Shown here: positions 9,012 through 17,045 of the stretch, piece by piece
Layout of the letters: every line of letters starts with the position of its first letter
How positions within the stretch are numbered: the stretch's first letter is position 1
Program-made: the position numbers and the translations under genes
Virus record (IMG/VR): IMGVR_UViG_3300025889_000243
Span: 1 to 42,265 of that record
Strand: one strand, 5' to 3'
DNA from: a virus
DNA length: 42,265 bases
The notes under the pieces: model-generated
The model's database searches: none
Seen by the model: the letters and a program-made list of their open reading frames with translations, nothing else
Told to the model about the DNA's origin: nothing

Positions 9012-9929
9012 TTACGATGTTCTTGTTATTTCCATGTTGCTTGCTTCATCTGTATCATACAGACCAACAAATTCCATACTTACTATTCTACTAGTAGGAC
9101 CATCTACACCTACATCCGCACTGTTAATCTTACACCGTGGGAATTTGAATGTGTATGGGTTAGAACCAGTTGGATCATTTACAATAACTTGTACTCCAGT
9201 TTCTGTTTCGTTTAAGAACCTGTTTATTAAGGCGGCATCTTCAAAGTAAGCAGATATTGTACCTGATACTTCAGCTCTACCAAATTCAAGAGATGGTGCG
9301 CTATCACTACCAATAACAAATGTTGGAGCGTATGAGTTTTCTAGTGTAAAGTCTATACCTGTTACAACAGCTACTGATGATGGTGTACCAGTTCCTATAG
9401 CACCTATACCGATACTACCACTGTACGCATCAAAAGGAGCATATGTTCCAGAAGCATTTAATGTTTTCTCTGTTTGACTTATTGTCATATCTTTACCTAC
9501 CATACCAAAAGTAGTTGCTACCATTTGGTTTGGAGCCATAGATATACCAAGAGTAGATACAGTCATACCTGTAAATAATCTTGCCTGATCAATGTCTGCG
9601 GCATAATCTTCTATAGAGAAGAACTTAGGTGTTGTACCAACTTTAAGTACATCAGTAGACCAAGTACTTAGCATTGCGGCTTCTAGTAAAGGATCAAAAT
9701 CACCTCTACGTAGATCAACAGCTATATCTCCGCTTGTTTGTCTGTTACCTTGCCTGTTAACTCTAGGCATACGGTCAGCTTGAATGTCATTTCCTTCCAT
9801 TATATCTTTAGTTAGATTTAAAGAATGTGATGTGAAAGGTAGTGTAGTAAAGTTACCAGAAGGTGTTGTACCAAAAGTGCTTTCGACTATGTACGACAGA
9901 CTGGATCTAGAACCCTGTGCAAAGGCCAT
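9012..9929 (-). CDS. Major tail (tube) protein
   Basis: The 305-residue protein begins MAFAQGSRSSLSYIVESTFG, contains TSGDIAVDLRRGDFDPLLEA and many beta-strand stretches. This is the pattern of long tail tube proteins (phage tail protein 2 type) with an added C-terminal beta domain (EFVGLYDTDEASNMEITRTS). It follows the tail terminator and precedes the chaperones. AGGAGATATTAA precedes the ATG, a strong ribosome site in keeping with high expression. Confidence 0.85.
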   Translation of the reverse strand: MAFAQGSRSSLSYIVESTFGTTPSGNFTTLPFTSHSLNLTKDIMEGNDIQADRMPRVNRQGNRQTSGDIAVDLRRGDFDPLLEAAMLSTWSTDVLKVGTTPKFFSIEDYAADIDQARLFTGMTVSTLGISMAPNQMVATTFGMVGKDMTISQTEKTLNASGTYAPFDAYSGSIGIGAIGTGTPSSVAVVTGIDFTLENSYAPTFVIGSDSAPSLEFGRAEVSGTISAYFEDAALINRFLNETETGVQVIVNDPTGSNPYTFKFPRCKINSADVGVDGPTSRIVSMEFVGLYDTDEASNMEITRTS

Positions 9930-9943
9930 TTAATATCTCCTAT

Positions 9944-10369
9944 TTATTTGTAAATGTACCATCCGATATTAATCGGAACATAGTACCAAGGACTATCCAA
10001 GAAACCTTGCTGGCGTTCAGCGTAATCTATGGATACGATTATTGTCTCGTTAGACGAGTTAGTGAATGATATGTCAGTTGTTGCTTCAAACGATTCTATT
10101 ATATCATTAGATAAATCATCAGCAACAGAAGGACCGAGTTTTTCGGGTGTGTGTGGGGTAACAGCATATAATCCCTGATACCTTTGCTGTGGGTTTGGAC
10201 TTCCCATAACAGCAGACCTTCTTAATGTAGGAACAAACTTACTTTGTACATAGCTAGTTCCTACTACAGGAGTAAACGGTACATTTTCATACGCAATAGA
10301 AGGGATATTACTTATATTACTAAGCCGAGTTTCTAGAGCCGCCCTTATGTCATTATATATACTAGCCAT
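9944..10369 (-). CDS. Tail terminator / head-tail joining protein
   Basis: The 141-residue protein starts MASIYNDIRAALETRLSNI and has the small alpha/beta layout of tail terminators (SFEATTDISFTN, then a strand-rich end IGWYIYK). It lies directly before the tail tube gene, where the terminator is expected. It overlaps the upstream HK97-gp10-like gene by 8 nt. Function is inferred from order and length; no residue-level signature is decisive. Confidence 0.65.
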   Translation of the reverse strand: MASIYNDIRAALETRLSNISNIPSIAYENVPFTPVVGTSYVQSKFVPTLRRSAVMGSPNPQQRYQGLYAVTPHTPEKLGPSVADDLSNDIIESFEATTDISFTNSSNETIIVSIDYAERQQGFLDSPWYYVPINIGWYIYK

Positions 10370-10769
10370 AGACTACCTCTATATTCTTTATTTGGGCAAA
10401 AACACGATGTTTAAGTTCAACAGGATATGCGTGAGGAGCATTATTTCTTAAATACAATGTTCCTATATTAGAAAAATCTTGTATTTTGTTTATATCATCA
10501 ATTAACTGTTGCATACCAACTGACGCTCTTTCTTGTTTATCAGCTTTAGGTCTTCCGTGAAGAGTATAACCTCTAGGTCTACCTGCTCCAGTATTAAAAG
10601 AAAACGAGGTTATATAAGCACCTGATTGAACAAAAGGTTGTGAAAATTTTATTGCTGTATTAGCTATATCATATAGTCTATTCTTTACAATATCCTCTGC
10701 TAACTCTGGTATTTTACTTAGTTTCTTTTTAAAAGAGTTATTAACTTTAATTTTACCTTTAATCTTCAT
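10362..10769 (-). CDS. HK97 gp10-like head-tail connector protein
   Basis: I choose the ATG at 10769 (MKIKGKIKVNNSFKKKLSKI) because it overlaps the upstream stop as TAATG; an ATG at 10787 would add six residues inside the upstream gene. The 135-residue basic N-terminus followed by FSQPFVQSGAYITSFSFNTG fits the HK97 gp10 family of neck/tail-completion proteins. It lies between the head closure gene and the tail terminator, the usual place. Confidence 0.62.
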   Translation of the reverse strand: MKIKGKIKVNNSFKKKLSKIPELAEDIVKNRLYDIANTAIKFSQPFVQSGAYITSFSFNTGAGRPRGYTLHGRPKADKQERASVGMQQLIDDINKIQDFSNIGTLYLRNNAPHAYPVELKHRVFAQIKNIEVVYG

Positions 10770-11128
10770 TAGCTTACTACATCGCATATGTGGTGAAGTA
10801 CTACGCCATTAGAATAAGCAGTTACAACATGAACTATGTTTACTTTTTCAGACCCTCTTAATATTTGGTCATCTATTTCAGGAGCGGCACTTATGTTAGG
10901 TGCAGGTATAAGGCACTTTCTGTTACCTCTTTCTACTTGATCTAACGTAGGTATAAAACCAACATTATAATTATAGAAGTAACCTACAAAAGAATAGTCT
11001 GTAGTTGCCATGTTATCTATAGAACCAGTAGCAGGATTATACGTTCCAGCAGTGGTTCTCTTACGTAGTGTAAGAGTTTCACCAAAGTCGTCTACTAGTT
11101 TGGCTAAGTCATAGGCTCTAAAAGACAT
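10769..11128 (-). CDS. Head closure (stopper)-like protein
   Basis: The 119-residue protein has LTLRKRTTAGTYNPATGSID and GYFYNYNVGFI, a small beta-barrel pattern common to head closure proteins of siphoviruses. It is in the expected order after the connector adaptor and before the gp10-like gene. Its stop is fused to the next start as TAATG. Assignment rests on order, size and the RKRT-x-GTYNP pattern. Confidence 0.6.
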   Translation of the reverse strand: MSFRAYDLAKLVDDFGETLTLRKRTTAGTYNPATGSIDNMATTDYSFVGYFYNYNVGFIPTLDQVERGNRKCLIPAPNISAAPEIDDQILRGSEKVNIVHVVTAYSNGVVLHHICDVVS

Positions 11129-11138
11129 TTTCTATTCC

Positions 11139-11606
11139 TTAGTCAAAATCAGATGAGTAATCATTACCGCTATAGCTAGGTGGGTTCTTAAATCTATCTC
11201 TTCTAAACGAAGGTGGAACCCTGTTTGTATCTTCTCTTACAGAATCTATAACAGAGATCTCTATACCGCCAGCTTTTACACCAAATCCACCACCAGCTTT
11301 CTTACCTTGATATTCTAAGGTTTCAGCTAAACTTGAGTAGTGAGTTGCTAGATCAGAGTAGTCAGCTTTTAAAGCACCATCTAAACTTGTGGTAACTTTA
11401 CGTGAGTATTTAGCACTAACAACCCTAGCAGACCATGCCGCCGCATAATATATGTTATCACTTGTCTGGCCTAATCCAAATACTATTTCTTCATTCTGTA
11501 CTTGTTGGTCAGAAGTATCTGTATCACCCAATAACAACCTGACAGAATTAATCCGTTCAGCTTCAGTTGAAGTTCCTAGTTGTTCAGGATTGTAGCTCCA
11601 AGCCAT
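11139..11606 (-). CDS. Head-tail connector adaptor-like protein
   Basis: The 155-residue protein begins MAWSYNPEQLGTSTEAERIN and contains RLLLGDTDTSDQQVQNEEI, a pattern I associate with the adaptor placed after the capsid gene in GTA-like phages. The helical middle (YYAAAWSARVVSAKYSRKVT) fits a helical-bundle adaptor binding the portal. The start ATG overlaps the upstream stop as TAATG. Confidence 0.68.
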   Translation of the reverse strand: MAWSYNPEQLGTSTEAERINSVRLLLGDTDTSDQQVQNEEIVFGLGQTSDNIYYAAAWSARVVSAKYSRKVTTSLDGALKADYSDLATHYSSLAETLEYQGKKAGGGFGVKAGGIEISVIDSVREDTNRVPPSFRRDRFKNPPSYSGNDYSSDFD

Positions 11607-12001
11607 TAATCACTCTCCAGATTCCCAAAATTTCGTCGCCAACTTCTTATCAAGCCACGTTGTTTATCTACTACCTTAGACTTCTTACATTTCTTACGTG
11701 CAAAGTCAGTTTTACTGGTAGTCTTACTTTCAACTTTCTTGTTTATAGTGTCTACAAGTCCATGTAAACTTTCTATATTAAGAGCTTCTAATCCATCACC
11801 TGTATTAATTGTGGTTTCTAATTCAGAGTTATGGTGTAAGAAATTTAATGCGTATAGTTGTAGAACTTTGTTTTCGTCTATACTTAATTCTTTCCATTTG
11901 TACTCGTCGTTTTTCTTCCAGTCTCTTCCAGCAGAATTAAACTCTTCTTTTACAAACAGTGGCCTATCAAATTGCATAGGCATTTTTTCATATCGGGTCA
12001 T
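11606..12001 (-). CDS. Hypothetical protein after the major capsid gene
   Basis: I do not recognise the 131-residue basic protein. It starts MTRYEKMPMQFDRPLFVKEE, is rich in Lys toward the end (KTTSKTDFARKKCKKSKVVD), and has no membrane segment. The start has AAAGGAA 7 nt upstream. It sits between major capsid and adaptor, so a virion or assembly role is plausible. A hairpin terminator-like structure separates it from the capsid gene, so it is probably made in smaller amounts. Confidence 0.7.
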   Translation of the reverse strand: MTRYEKMPMQFDRPLFVKEEFNSAGRDWKKNDEYKWKELSIDENKVLQLYALNFLHHNSELETTINTGDGLEALNIESLHGLVDTINKKVESKTTSKTDFARKKCKKSKVVDKQRGLIRSWRRNFGNLESD

Positions 12002-12019
12002 ATCAATTCCTTTCGGGTT

Positions 12020-12047
12020 AAAAAGTGAGGGCCACTACAGCCCCCAC
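12020..12047 (-). terminator. Terminator-like hairpin after major capsid gene
   Basis: On the minus strand, GTGGGGGC (12047-12040) pairs with GCCCTCAC (12032-12025) with one G-T wobble and a 7-nt loop, followed by a run of five U (12024-12020). It comes directly after the capsid stop. Since virion genes continue downstream without a new strong promoter, it is probably a partial terminator or an mRNA-stabilising hairpin. Confidence 0.7.
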
Positions 12048-12061
12048 AGTAGAAATTAAAG

Positions 12062-13063
12062 TTACTGAACGATAGCGTTAAAGAAGTAACCCAAGTCAGC
12101 ACCGACCAATTTCATGTCGTATGCCATCTTAACTTGGATGTGTTCAGCTACTTGTTGACGCTTAAGAGCATCATCAGAGAATGACTCAACTGTTATACCT
12201 AAGTTGTTAGCCCCTGGAATCGAGTTCCAAGCGAATGTCAAACCTGCGGCTGGTGACATAAGACCAGCACTTGAAGGTGTGTAACATAGAAGAGCGTGTT
12301 TACCACCGATGAACGCATTACTTTCAGCAACACCTTCAGCAGAAGAGTTTTTCACGGCTTCCATTACGTAGAAGTTTTCCACACCAAAGATTTCTGCTAG
12401 TTTAGAATCTACTATTAGTGCAGGGTTAGATACTGTTGATCCACCATTCAAACGTGCTAAGATGTCTGGATGGTTAACTAACTTGTCTCTAACTTCTTTA
12501 CCAACAACCATTGTGTTTGGTTTGAACCCACCAGAAGTGAGCATCATAGTACGGCTACCTAAAGTAACATCAGCAATAGGTGTTGAGTTAGTATAGTCGT
12601 TCCAGTAAACTGGAGTACCAGCACCGTTAGCGGCACCAGACACACTAGTTGTCCAAACAGCGTTAGCAAAGAATGTAGATGCGAATTGCTCTTCTCTATG
12701 TATCATAAGACGCATAGCTAGAGTTTCTGCACCAGCGGCTCTTACTTCCAACATTGAGTCTTCGTTAGCTAATGTTTGCTCATCGAAGTCCATACCTAGA
12801 CCGTAAACGTCTGCATAGTATGAAGAGTTTGAAAGTGACATACCGATTCTGTTTACTTCGGTACGTGGAGCTAGTTTCTGAACATCACCTGTACGATTCA
12901 TATTCGCACGGTCATATTCATAGTATTTGTCTGATTGACGAGCAACGCCAACGACAGGGAAAACCTTATCAGCAACAAAGTTTTCATTTGATTGTACATA
13001 AGCGAGCGTTAAGTTGCTTAACGGCTGATCAATATGTACCTGAGATGGTGTTAATAGAGGCAT
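12062..13063 (-). CDS. Major capsid protein
   Basis: The 333-residue protein starts MPLLTPSQVHIDQPLSNLTL and has ENFVADKVFPVVGVARQSDK, a pattern of major capsid proteins of the P22/GTA-like HK97-fold lineage that follow a DUF2190 decoration gene. AAAGGAAATAACAA precedes the ATG. It is flanked by decoration protein and connectors and followed by a hairpin, as expected for the most abundant virion protein. There is no N-terminal delta domain; a separate scaffold gene lies upstream. Confidence 0.9.
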   Translation of the reverse strand: MPLLTPSQVHIDQPLSNLTLAYVQSNENFVADKVFPVVGVARQSDKYYEYDRANMNRTGDVQKLAPRTEVNRIGMSLSNSSYYADVYGLGMDFDEQTLANEDSMLEVRAAGAETLAMRLMIHREEQFASTFFANAVWTTSVSGAANGAGTPVYWNDYTNSTPIADVTLGSRTMMLTSGGFKPNTMVVGKEVRDKLVNHPDILARLNGGSTVSNPALIVDSKLAEIFGVENFYVMEAVKNSSAEGVAESNAFIGGKHALLCYTPSSAGLMSPAAGLTFAWNSIPGANNLGITVESFSDDALKRQQVAEHIQVKMAYDMKLVGADLGYFFNAIVQ

Positions 13064-13087
13064 TTGTTATTTCCTTTCTAAATGCTA

Positions 13088-13456
13088 TTAAGCAGCGTTA
13101 CCGCCTTGGATTAGTTCCATAGCAATTATTTGCCCTGCCGCGCCAGCTTCATTAGCGTAGCCCATTACGATGTGTGAACTAGCCGCAGTTTTGGCTAGAC
13201 CATTAGCGTCAGTACATAGTTTTGCTCCAGCCGCAACTGCAACAGCACCAACTTTTATCATAACCTTACCAGATACGCATACAGTAGCCGCGTTTCCGCT
13301 TGTAGGTTCATTTAAAAGAACGCCAAGGCAGTTTTCACCTAGAGTTGATGCACGAGTAACAGTACCTGCACCAAGTTTTACGAATTTAAATTGATCAGAT
13401 GATAGATCGGCTCCAGCATTGTATGAGCGATTATCACGAGATTGCATTACAGCCAT
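13088..13456 (-). CDS. DUF2190 capsid decoration (cement) protein
   Basis: The 122-residue protein is rich in Ala and Gly with no long helix. It has YNAGADLSSDQFKFVKLGAG, GVLLNEPTSGNAATVCVSGK and IKVGAVAVAAGAKLCTDANG, which match the DUF2190 family of small beta-barrel cement proteins. It lies between scaffold and major capsid, as in many siphoviruses. It probably trimerises on the capsid surface. Confidence 0.85.
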   Translation of the reverse strand: MAVMQSRDNRSYNAGADLSSDQFKFVKLGAGTVTRASTLGENCLGVLLNEPTSGNAATVCVSGKVMIKVGAVAVAAGAKLCTDANGLAKTAASSHIVMGYANEAGAAGQIIAMELIQGGNAA

Positions 13457-13458
13457 AG

Positions 13459-14058
13459 TTATTCCCCTTTATAGGATTTATTAATAAGAGCTTTACCTTC
13501 ATCAGTCTTAGCAACAATAGCGTAAGCCTTGGCGTAGTCTCCTTTTTTCATTTCATTTTCACTCATGTAAGATTTTACAAGAGCGTCTAGTTTATCAGAA
13601 GAAGTAGCAAACTCGCCATCTGCATCTGACTTACCAAACTCTTTCATGGATTCTGAAAACGTCTTATCTGCCGCTTTTAGAGCTTCCATTACTGCCTCAT
13701 CTTCAGCAAAAGATTTTACTAAAGGTTTAGCTACAGCCACATTAAAATGAGGAAGTAGTTCCTCTGCACGTTTAGTCAACTCAATGTCAGCTTTTTCGAT
13801 CTCAGCATTTTCAAGAGCCTTTAAGATAGGCGCAGGTATATCTGCCTTATTGATCTGTTCCCCTTCGTACTCAACATACTCTGGTTCAACTTTTTTCTCG
13901 ATTACATCTGACTTAACAATGTAACCTGCTTCTTCAAGCGATTTTGTTAGTCGCTCGTTGTCTGCTTTTAGTGTTTCTACTTCAGCCTCTAGAGGATTTA
14001 CCTCTGGTGCTTCAGCTTTAGTTGTGTCTTTAGACACCTTTTCGATTTTCTGTTCCAT
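13459..14058 (-). CDS. Capsid scaffold protein
   Basis: I place the start at the ATG at 14058 (MEQKIEKVSKDTTKAEAPEV) because GGAGAACAT precedes it directly. The 199-residue protein is acidic, helical and Glu/Lys-rich, with a coiled coil near residues 25-45 (EAEVETLKADNERLTKSLEE). This is the usual look of a scaffold located between protease and capsid genes. The open frame continues upstream to 14202, but the added 48 residues look like the end of the protease (SLVDRPANAQA), not scaffold. Confidence 0.75.
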   Translation of the reverse strand: MEQKIEKVSKDTTKAEAPEVNPLEAEVETLKADNERLTKSLEEAGYIVKSDVIEKKVEPEYVEYEGEQINKADIPAPILKALENAEIEKADIELTKRAEELLPHFNVAVAKPLVKSFAEDEAVMEALKAADKTFSESMKEFGKSDADGEFATSSDKLDALVKSYMSENEMKKGDYAKAYAIVAKTDEGKALINKSYKGE

Positions 14059-14167
14059 ATGTTCTCCATTGGAATTGTCACGCTTGTACAAAGAAACCAT
14101 TGCTTGTGCATTTGCTGGTCTATCCACCAAAGACAATTCTTCCAGTTCAAGCTGTTTTAAAAGGTTA
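14059..14167 (-). other. Candidate +1 frameshift, protease to scaffold
   Basis: The protease reading frame stops at TAA (14165-14167). The +1 frame then continues NLLKQLELEELSLVDRPANA, followed by QAMVSLYKRDN, and passes in frame into the scaffold start at 14058. SLVDRPAN-x-x-A is the conserved C-terminal motif of XkdF/S78-type prohead proteases. A +1 slip at GCC-TAA-C, or an assembly indel, would join them. Confidence 0.6.
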
Positions 14168-15301
14168 GGCACTGTAGTCCTCCTTGCTTGCACGACCCCC
14201 AATAGAGAAGGCCGCTAGTTCACCAGACTTGACTCTAGCCCAGACATCATCGTCATAGACTTTGAAAGCCACAATCCAGCCCTCACGGTCACTCTGTATG
14301 CCAAGGGAATCACCTATTTCTTTAGTGATAGGCATGGAGTGTATAACAGCACCAATTTGACCCCCTTTGTGCATTTCTTTTCCGACACGAACGTGTTCCA
14401 TAAAGTTGTTTACGGCTTTTACGAGCGTATCAGGTTCAATCACATCGCCCTGACGGTCAACTACAAGTTCACCCTTTTCAGAAACGACTGAGGCCCAACC
14501 ATAGACTAGACGTTGTTCTTCGTCAGTCTTTAGTATTTGACCTTCTATATTCTTAGTTAAATCAGACACCGATGTGCCTCCTTCCCACATACGACAAGAC
14601 CAGTATCTAGCAGATGTCTTATCTTTTGCTGTATCGCAGGAATGTCTTGCTCTAAAGTTAGCTCTAGCTTTAGGGTTATCTCTTCTGATCTCCATGTTAG
14701 GATCTCCGAATGTAACTCTCTTTACTTTACTTCCACTTTGAACAAACACTTCAAATTTCTTGTTGCCACCTTGAATACGTCTAGGTTTATTTAAAGTTAC
14801 CTTTTCACCTTGGTATTCAGCTTTAGCAAACTCTTCTTTCATAATCTCTTGTATAATAACTCTTAGTGCTTCCATACGATCTGCTGAAGGTGCTTCCATT
14901 TGCATCTCTTCTGGTCTTTCACCGTAGCTTTCTACTTCGTAGTATCTTATGTACTCTTCGTGACTCTTTGCTGGCATAAACACAGCTTGACCATCATACT
15001 CGTGTATATGAGTTTCACCATCTAAACCCATGTCCATGCTTCTTGCAATAGCTTCTCTTTGGGTAGTAAATATATCAGTTGCGTACTGACCTTTGCGAAG
15101 AGTAGAAACCTTATGACCCACCATCTGACCTGTAGGCTTACCGTCATCATCAATAATCTCAATACGAGCGGCAGGTTCTTCTTTAGTACCTGTAATCTTA
15201 ACTGGTATGTTAGGTACGTTTCCGTCACTAACTATCTGACGAACAATACCACGCGCTGTTCCACCAGAACTATTCCAAGATACTCTTGATCCTACTTTCA
15301 T
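14165..15301 (-). CDS. XkdF-type prohead protease with TUDOR and DUF5872-like domains
   Basis: The 378-residue protein appears to have three parts. Residues 1-60 (MKVGSRVSWNSSGGTARGIV) look like a hypervirulence-associated TUDOR domain. Residues about 165-240 (VTLNKPRRIQGGNKKFEVFV and ANFRARHSCDTAKDKTSARY) match DUF5872. Residues about 260-378 (RLVYGWASVVSEKGELVVDR, REGWIVAFKVYDDDVWARVK, AAFSIGGRAS) match the XkdF putative serine protease. It probably cleaves scaffold and capsid during maturation. The frame ends right after GGRAS, without the usual SLVDRPAN tail, which is found in the +1 frame. Confidence 0.8.
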   Translation of the reverse strand: MKVGSRVSWNSSGGTARGIVRQIVSDGNVPNIPVKITGTKEEPAARIEIIDDDGKPTGQMVGHKVSTLRKGQYATDIFTTQREAIARSMDMGLDGETHIHEYDGQAVFMPAKSHEEYIRYYEVESYGERPEEMQMEAPSADRMEALRVIIQEIMKEEFAKAEYQGEKVTLNKPRRIQGGNKKFEVFVQSGSKVKRVTFGDPNMEIRRDNPKARANFRARHSCDTAKDKTSARYWSCRMWEGGTSVSDLTKNIEGQILKTDEEQRLVYGWASVVSEKGELVVDRQGDVIEPDTLVKAVNNFMEHVRVGKEMHKGGQIGAVIHSMPITKEIGDSLGIQSDREGWIVAFKVYDDDVWARVKSGELAAFSIGGRASKEDYSA

Positions 15302-15326
15302 TATTAACTCTCTTTCTTATGTACTC

Positions 15327-16658
15327 TTAGGTAGTCACCGAAGCTAAATAACCTTTAAATGTTGAAAATACTACAGAGTTATTTGTATCTCCATCTGCCC
15401 TAAACCTAACGTCTGAGTTTTTCTTTATTATAATAGATGGGTCAAACTCTATATTAAATGCTCCACCACTAGAAGATGCAGTAAACGAAACTAGTTGCCT
15501 AAACACCTTACCTGCTTGTCTTTCTTCTAGATAGAAATCTACAGATGCAGATTGTTTTTTACTTACAGCTCCGTAAGCACCAGTTAGTATATAATAATCC
15601 GAAGAACTAAAAGTTGTAGCTGATTTAAATGACTGTTGAAAACCAGCAGGTATATCTATATGTATTTTAGTTACATCACTTGGTATTCCGTTTGAAACTG
15701 ATGTGTTTTCATATACAACAACCCTACCAACTAATTCAGAACTACCATTATTATAAGCTCTTGATACACGAGCAACTGGTGTTGATAAAGCTACTGGAGT
15801 TTGACCATTTAAAGTTACATTCTGTGTAACAAAAGTAAATACACTGTTTACACCTGTTCCAGTTACAGTATGAGACTCTATTGTTATCTCTTCTGTATCT
15901 GAAGCTGAAGATGATGATATGTATGCGATGGTGTTGCCAGTTACGTAAGTCTCATTTCCACCTACAGTCCAAACAGTTTCTAAAGCACTGTCAGCTGTAA
16001 GATCACCAGACTTACCGAACTTAATTAAAGACTTAGCTTTCTTATCTATTGATATAACATCGCCATAAGTTCTTTGTACTTCACGTTCAGCTTGTACTAG
16101 CTTTCCATCAGGTACTTCGTAAGCTCTTCTTCCCCATCCACCAAACATCTTTTCTAATTCCTCAATTTCTTGTTTAGTAGGATCATCAGCTTCTCCCACA
16201 TCAGGGCTAGGTGTTAATATATCATAAGGTGATAAATTATGTTGTTGGGTTATAGCAGTCGTTTGTAAGACTGGAGTTCCAGTTGTAAAAGATGGAACAT
16301 TTATTGCTTCATCTTCTATCATGGTACTGTTTGAAACTACAGGTTGTCCTGTCGTGAAACTTACAACTTGTAGACCATGAATCTGATTAAAGACTGCATT
16401 ATTTACAACAGCATTACCAGTAACTATTATATTACAGCTTAAATCATGTTGCTGAGATATATTAGACGTTGATACAACAACAGGACTAGTTGTAATTCCT
16501 GTACACGTTATATTATGTTGTTGCCCAATAGAAGAGGTTGATACTACTGGTGTTCCAGTTACGAACCCCTCAGTGGAAATAAAGTTATCATTTATTAGTA
16601 CATTACTGTTTTCAGTAAGTATTAAATCGGTATTTTCTTGTAGGACCCTACTTGTCAT
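15327..16658 (-). CDS. Virion protein with five 23-residue repeats
   Basis: The 443-residue protein has five imperfect repeats of 22-24 residues at about 31-145, built on FVTGTPVVSTSSIGQQHNIT. The units end QQHNIT, QQHDLS, QIHGLQ, a diverged one, and QQHNLS. A short helical linker follows (EIEELEKMFGGWGRRAYEVP), then a beta-rich C-terminal domain (about 230-443). It lies between portal-proximal and protease genes. A head fibre or capsid-surface spike is a reasonable guess. The repeats are seen directly; the role is inferred. Confidence 0.65.
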   Translation of the reverse strand: MTSRVLQENTDLILTENSNVLINDNFISTEGFVTGTPVVSTSSIGQQHNITCTGITTSPVVVSTSNISQQHDLSCNIIVTGNAVVNNAVFNQIHGLQVVSFTTGQPVVSNSTMIEDEAINVPSFTTGTPVLQTTAITQQHNLSPYDILTPSPDVGEADDPTKQEIEELEKMFGGWGRRAYEVPDGKLVQAEREVQRTYGDVISIDKKAKSLIKFGKSGDLTADSALETVWTVGGNETYVTGNTIAYISSSSASDTEEITIESHTVTGTGVNSVFTFVTQNVTLNGQTPVALSTPVARVSRAYNNGSSELVGRVVVYENTSVSNGIPSDVTKIHIDIPAGFQQSFKSATTFSSSDYYILTGAYGAVSKKQSASVDFYLEERQAGKVFRQLVSFTASSSGGAFNIEFDPSIIIKKNSDVRFRADGDTNNSVVFSTFKGYLASVTT

Positions 16659-16673
16659 ACTACATGACCTTTA

Positions 16674-17045
16674 TTATGCAGGGTCAGGGATACCGATGGA
16701 AAATGACCCTAGTGTAAAAGTGTTACCAGAAGATACGACTTGACTTGCAGTTAAAGCTCCAGTTGCAAGAAGTCTGGAGTTTCCTGTATCTACTATTGAG
16801 TAATGAGTTGCTGTTCCGTTACCTGTAACCGAACCATTTGATATAGAAGATGCTACTACCTCTCTACCACCACCTGATCTATCTGAAGGTGCGGCTATAC
16901 TTAATGAAGTAGAGTTACCTAAACTGTATGTAGATGTTGCTTCAGCATAAGTAGTTGCTTCTTGTGAAGTTATATCTATTCTATTTGCTTCTGTGTCTAA
17001 AACAGTAAGTCCGTTGTCAAATACTCTATTTGCTAAACTAGGCAT
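16674..17045 (-). CDS. Small Ser/Thr-rich structural protein
   Basis: The 123-residue protein MPSLANRVFDNGLTVLDTEA is low in charge, rich in Ser/Thr/Gly, and likely all beta. Its C-terminal part (LATGALTASQVVSSGNTFTL) resembles beta-rich virion proteins encoded next to the portal in related marine phages. It overlaps the portal stop by 8 nt. No catalytic motif is visible. A virion role is inferred only from place and composition. Confidence 0.6.
   Translation of the reverse strand: MPSLANRVFDNGLTVLDTEANRIDITSQEATTYAEATSTYSLGNSTSLSIAAPSDRSGGGREVVASSISNGSVTGNGTATHYSIVDTGNSRLLATGALTASQVVSSGNTFTLGSFSIGIPDPA

Noticed and set aside
14059-14202. 48-residue N-terminal extension of the scaffold from a TTG
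   Set aside because: The residues carry a protease motif and lie before a strong internal ribosome site; I treat them as a frameshift extension of the protease.
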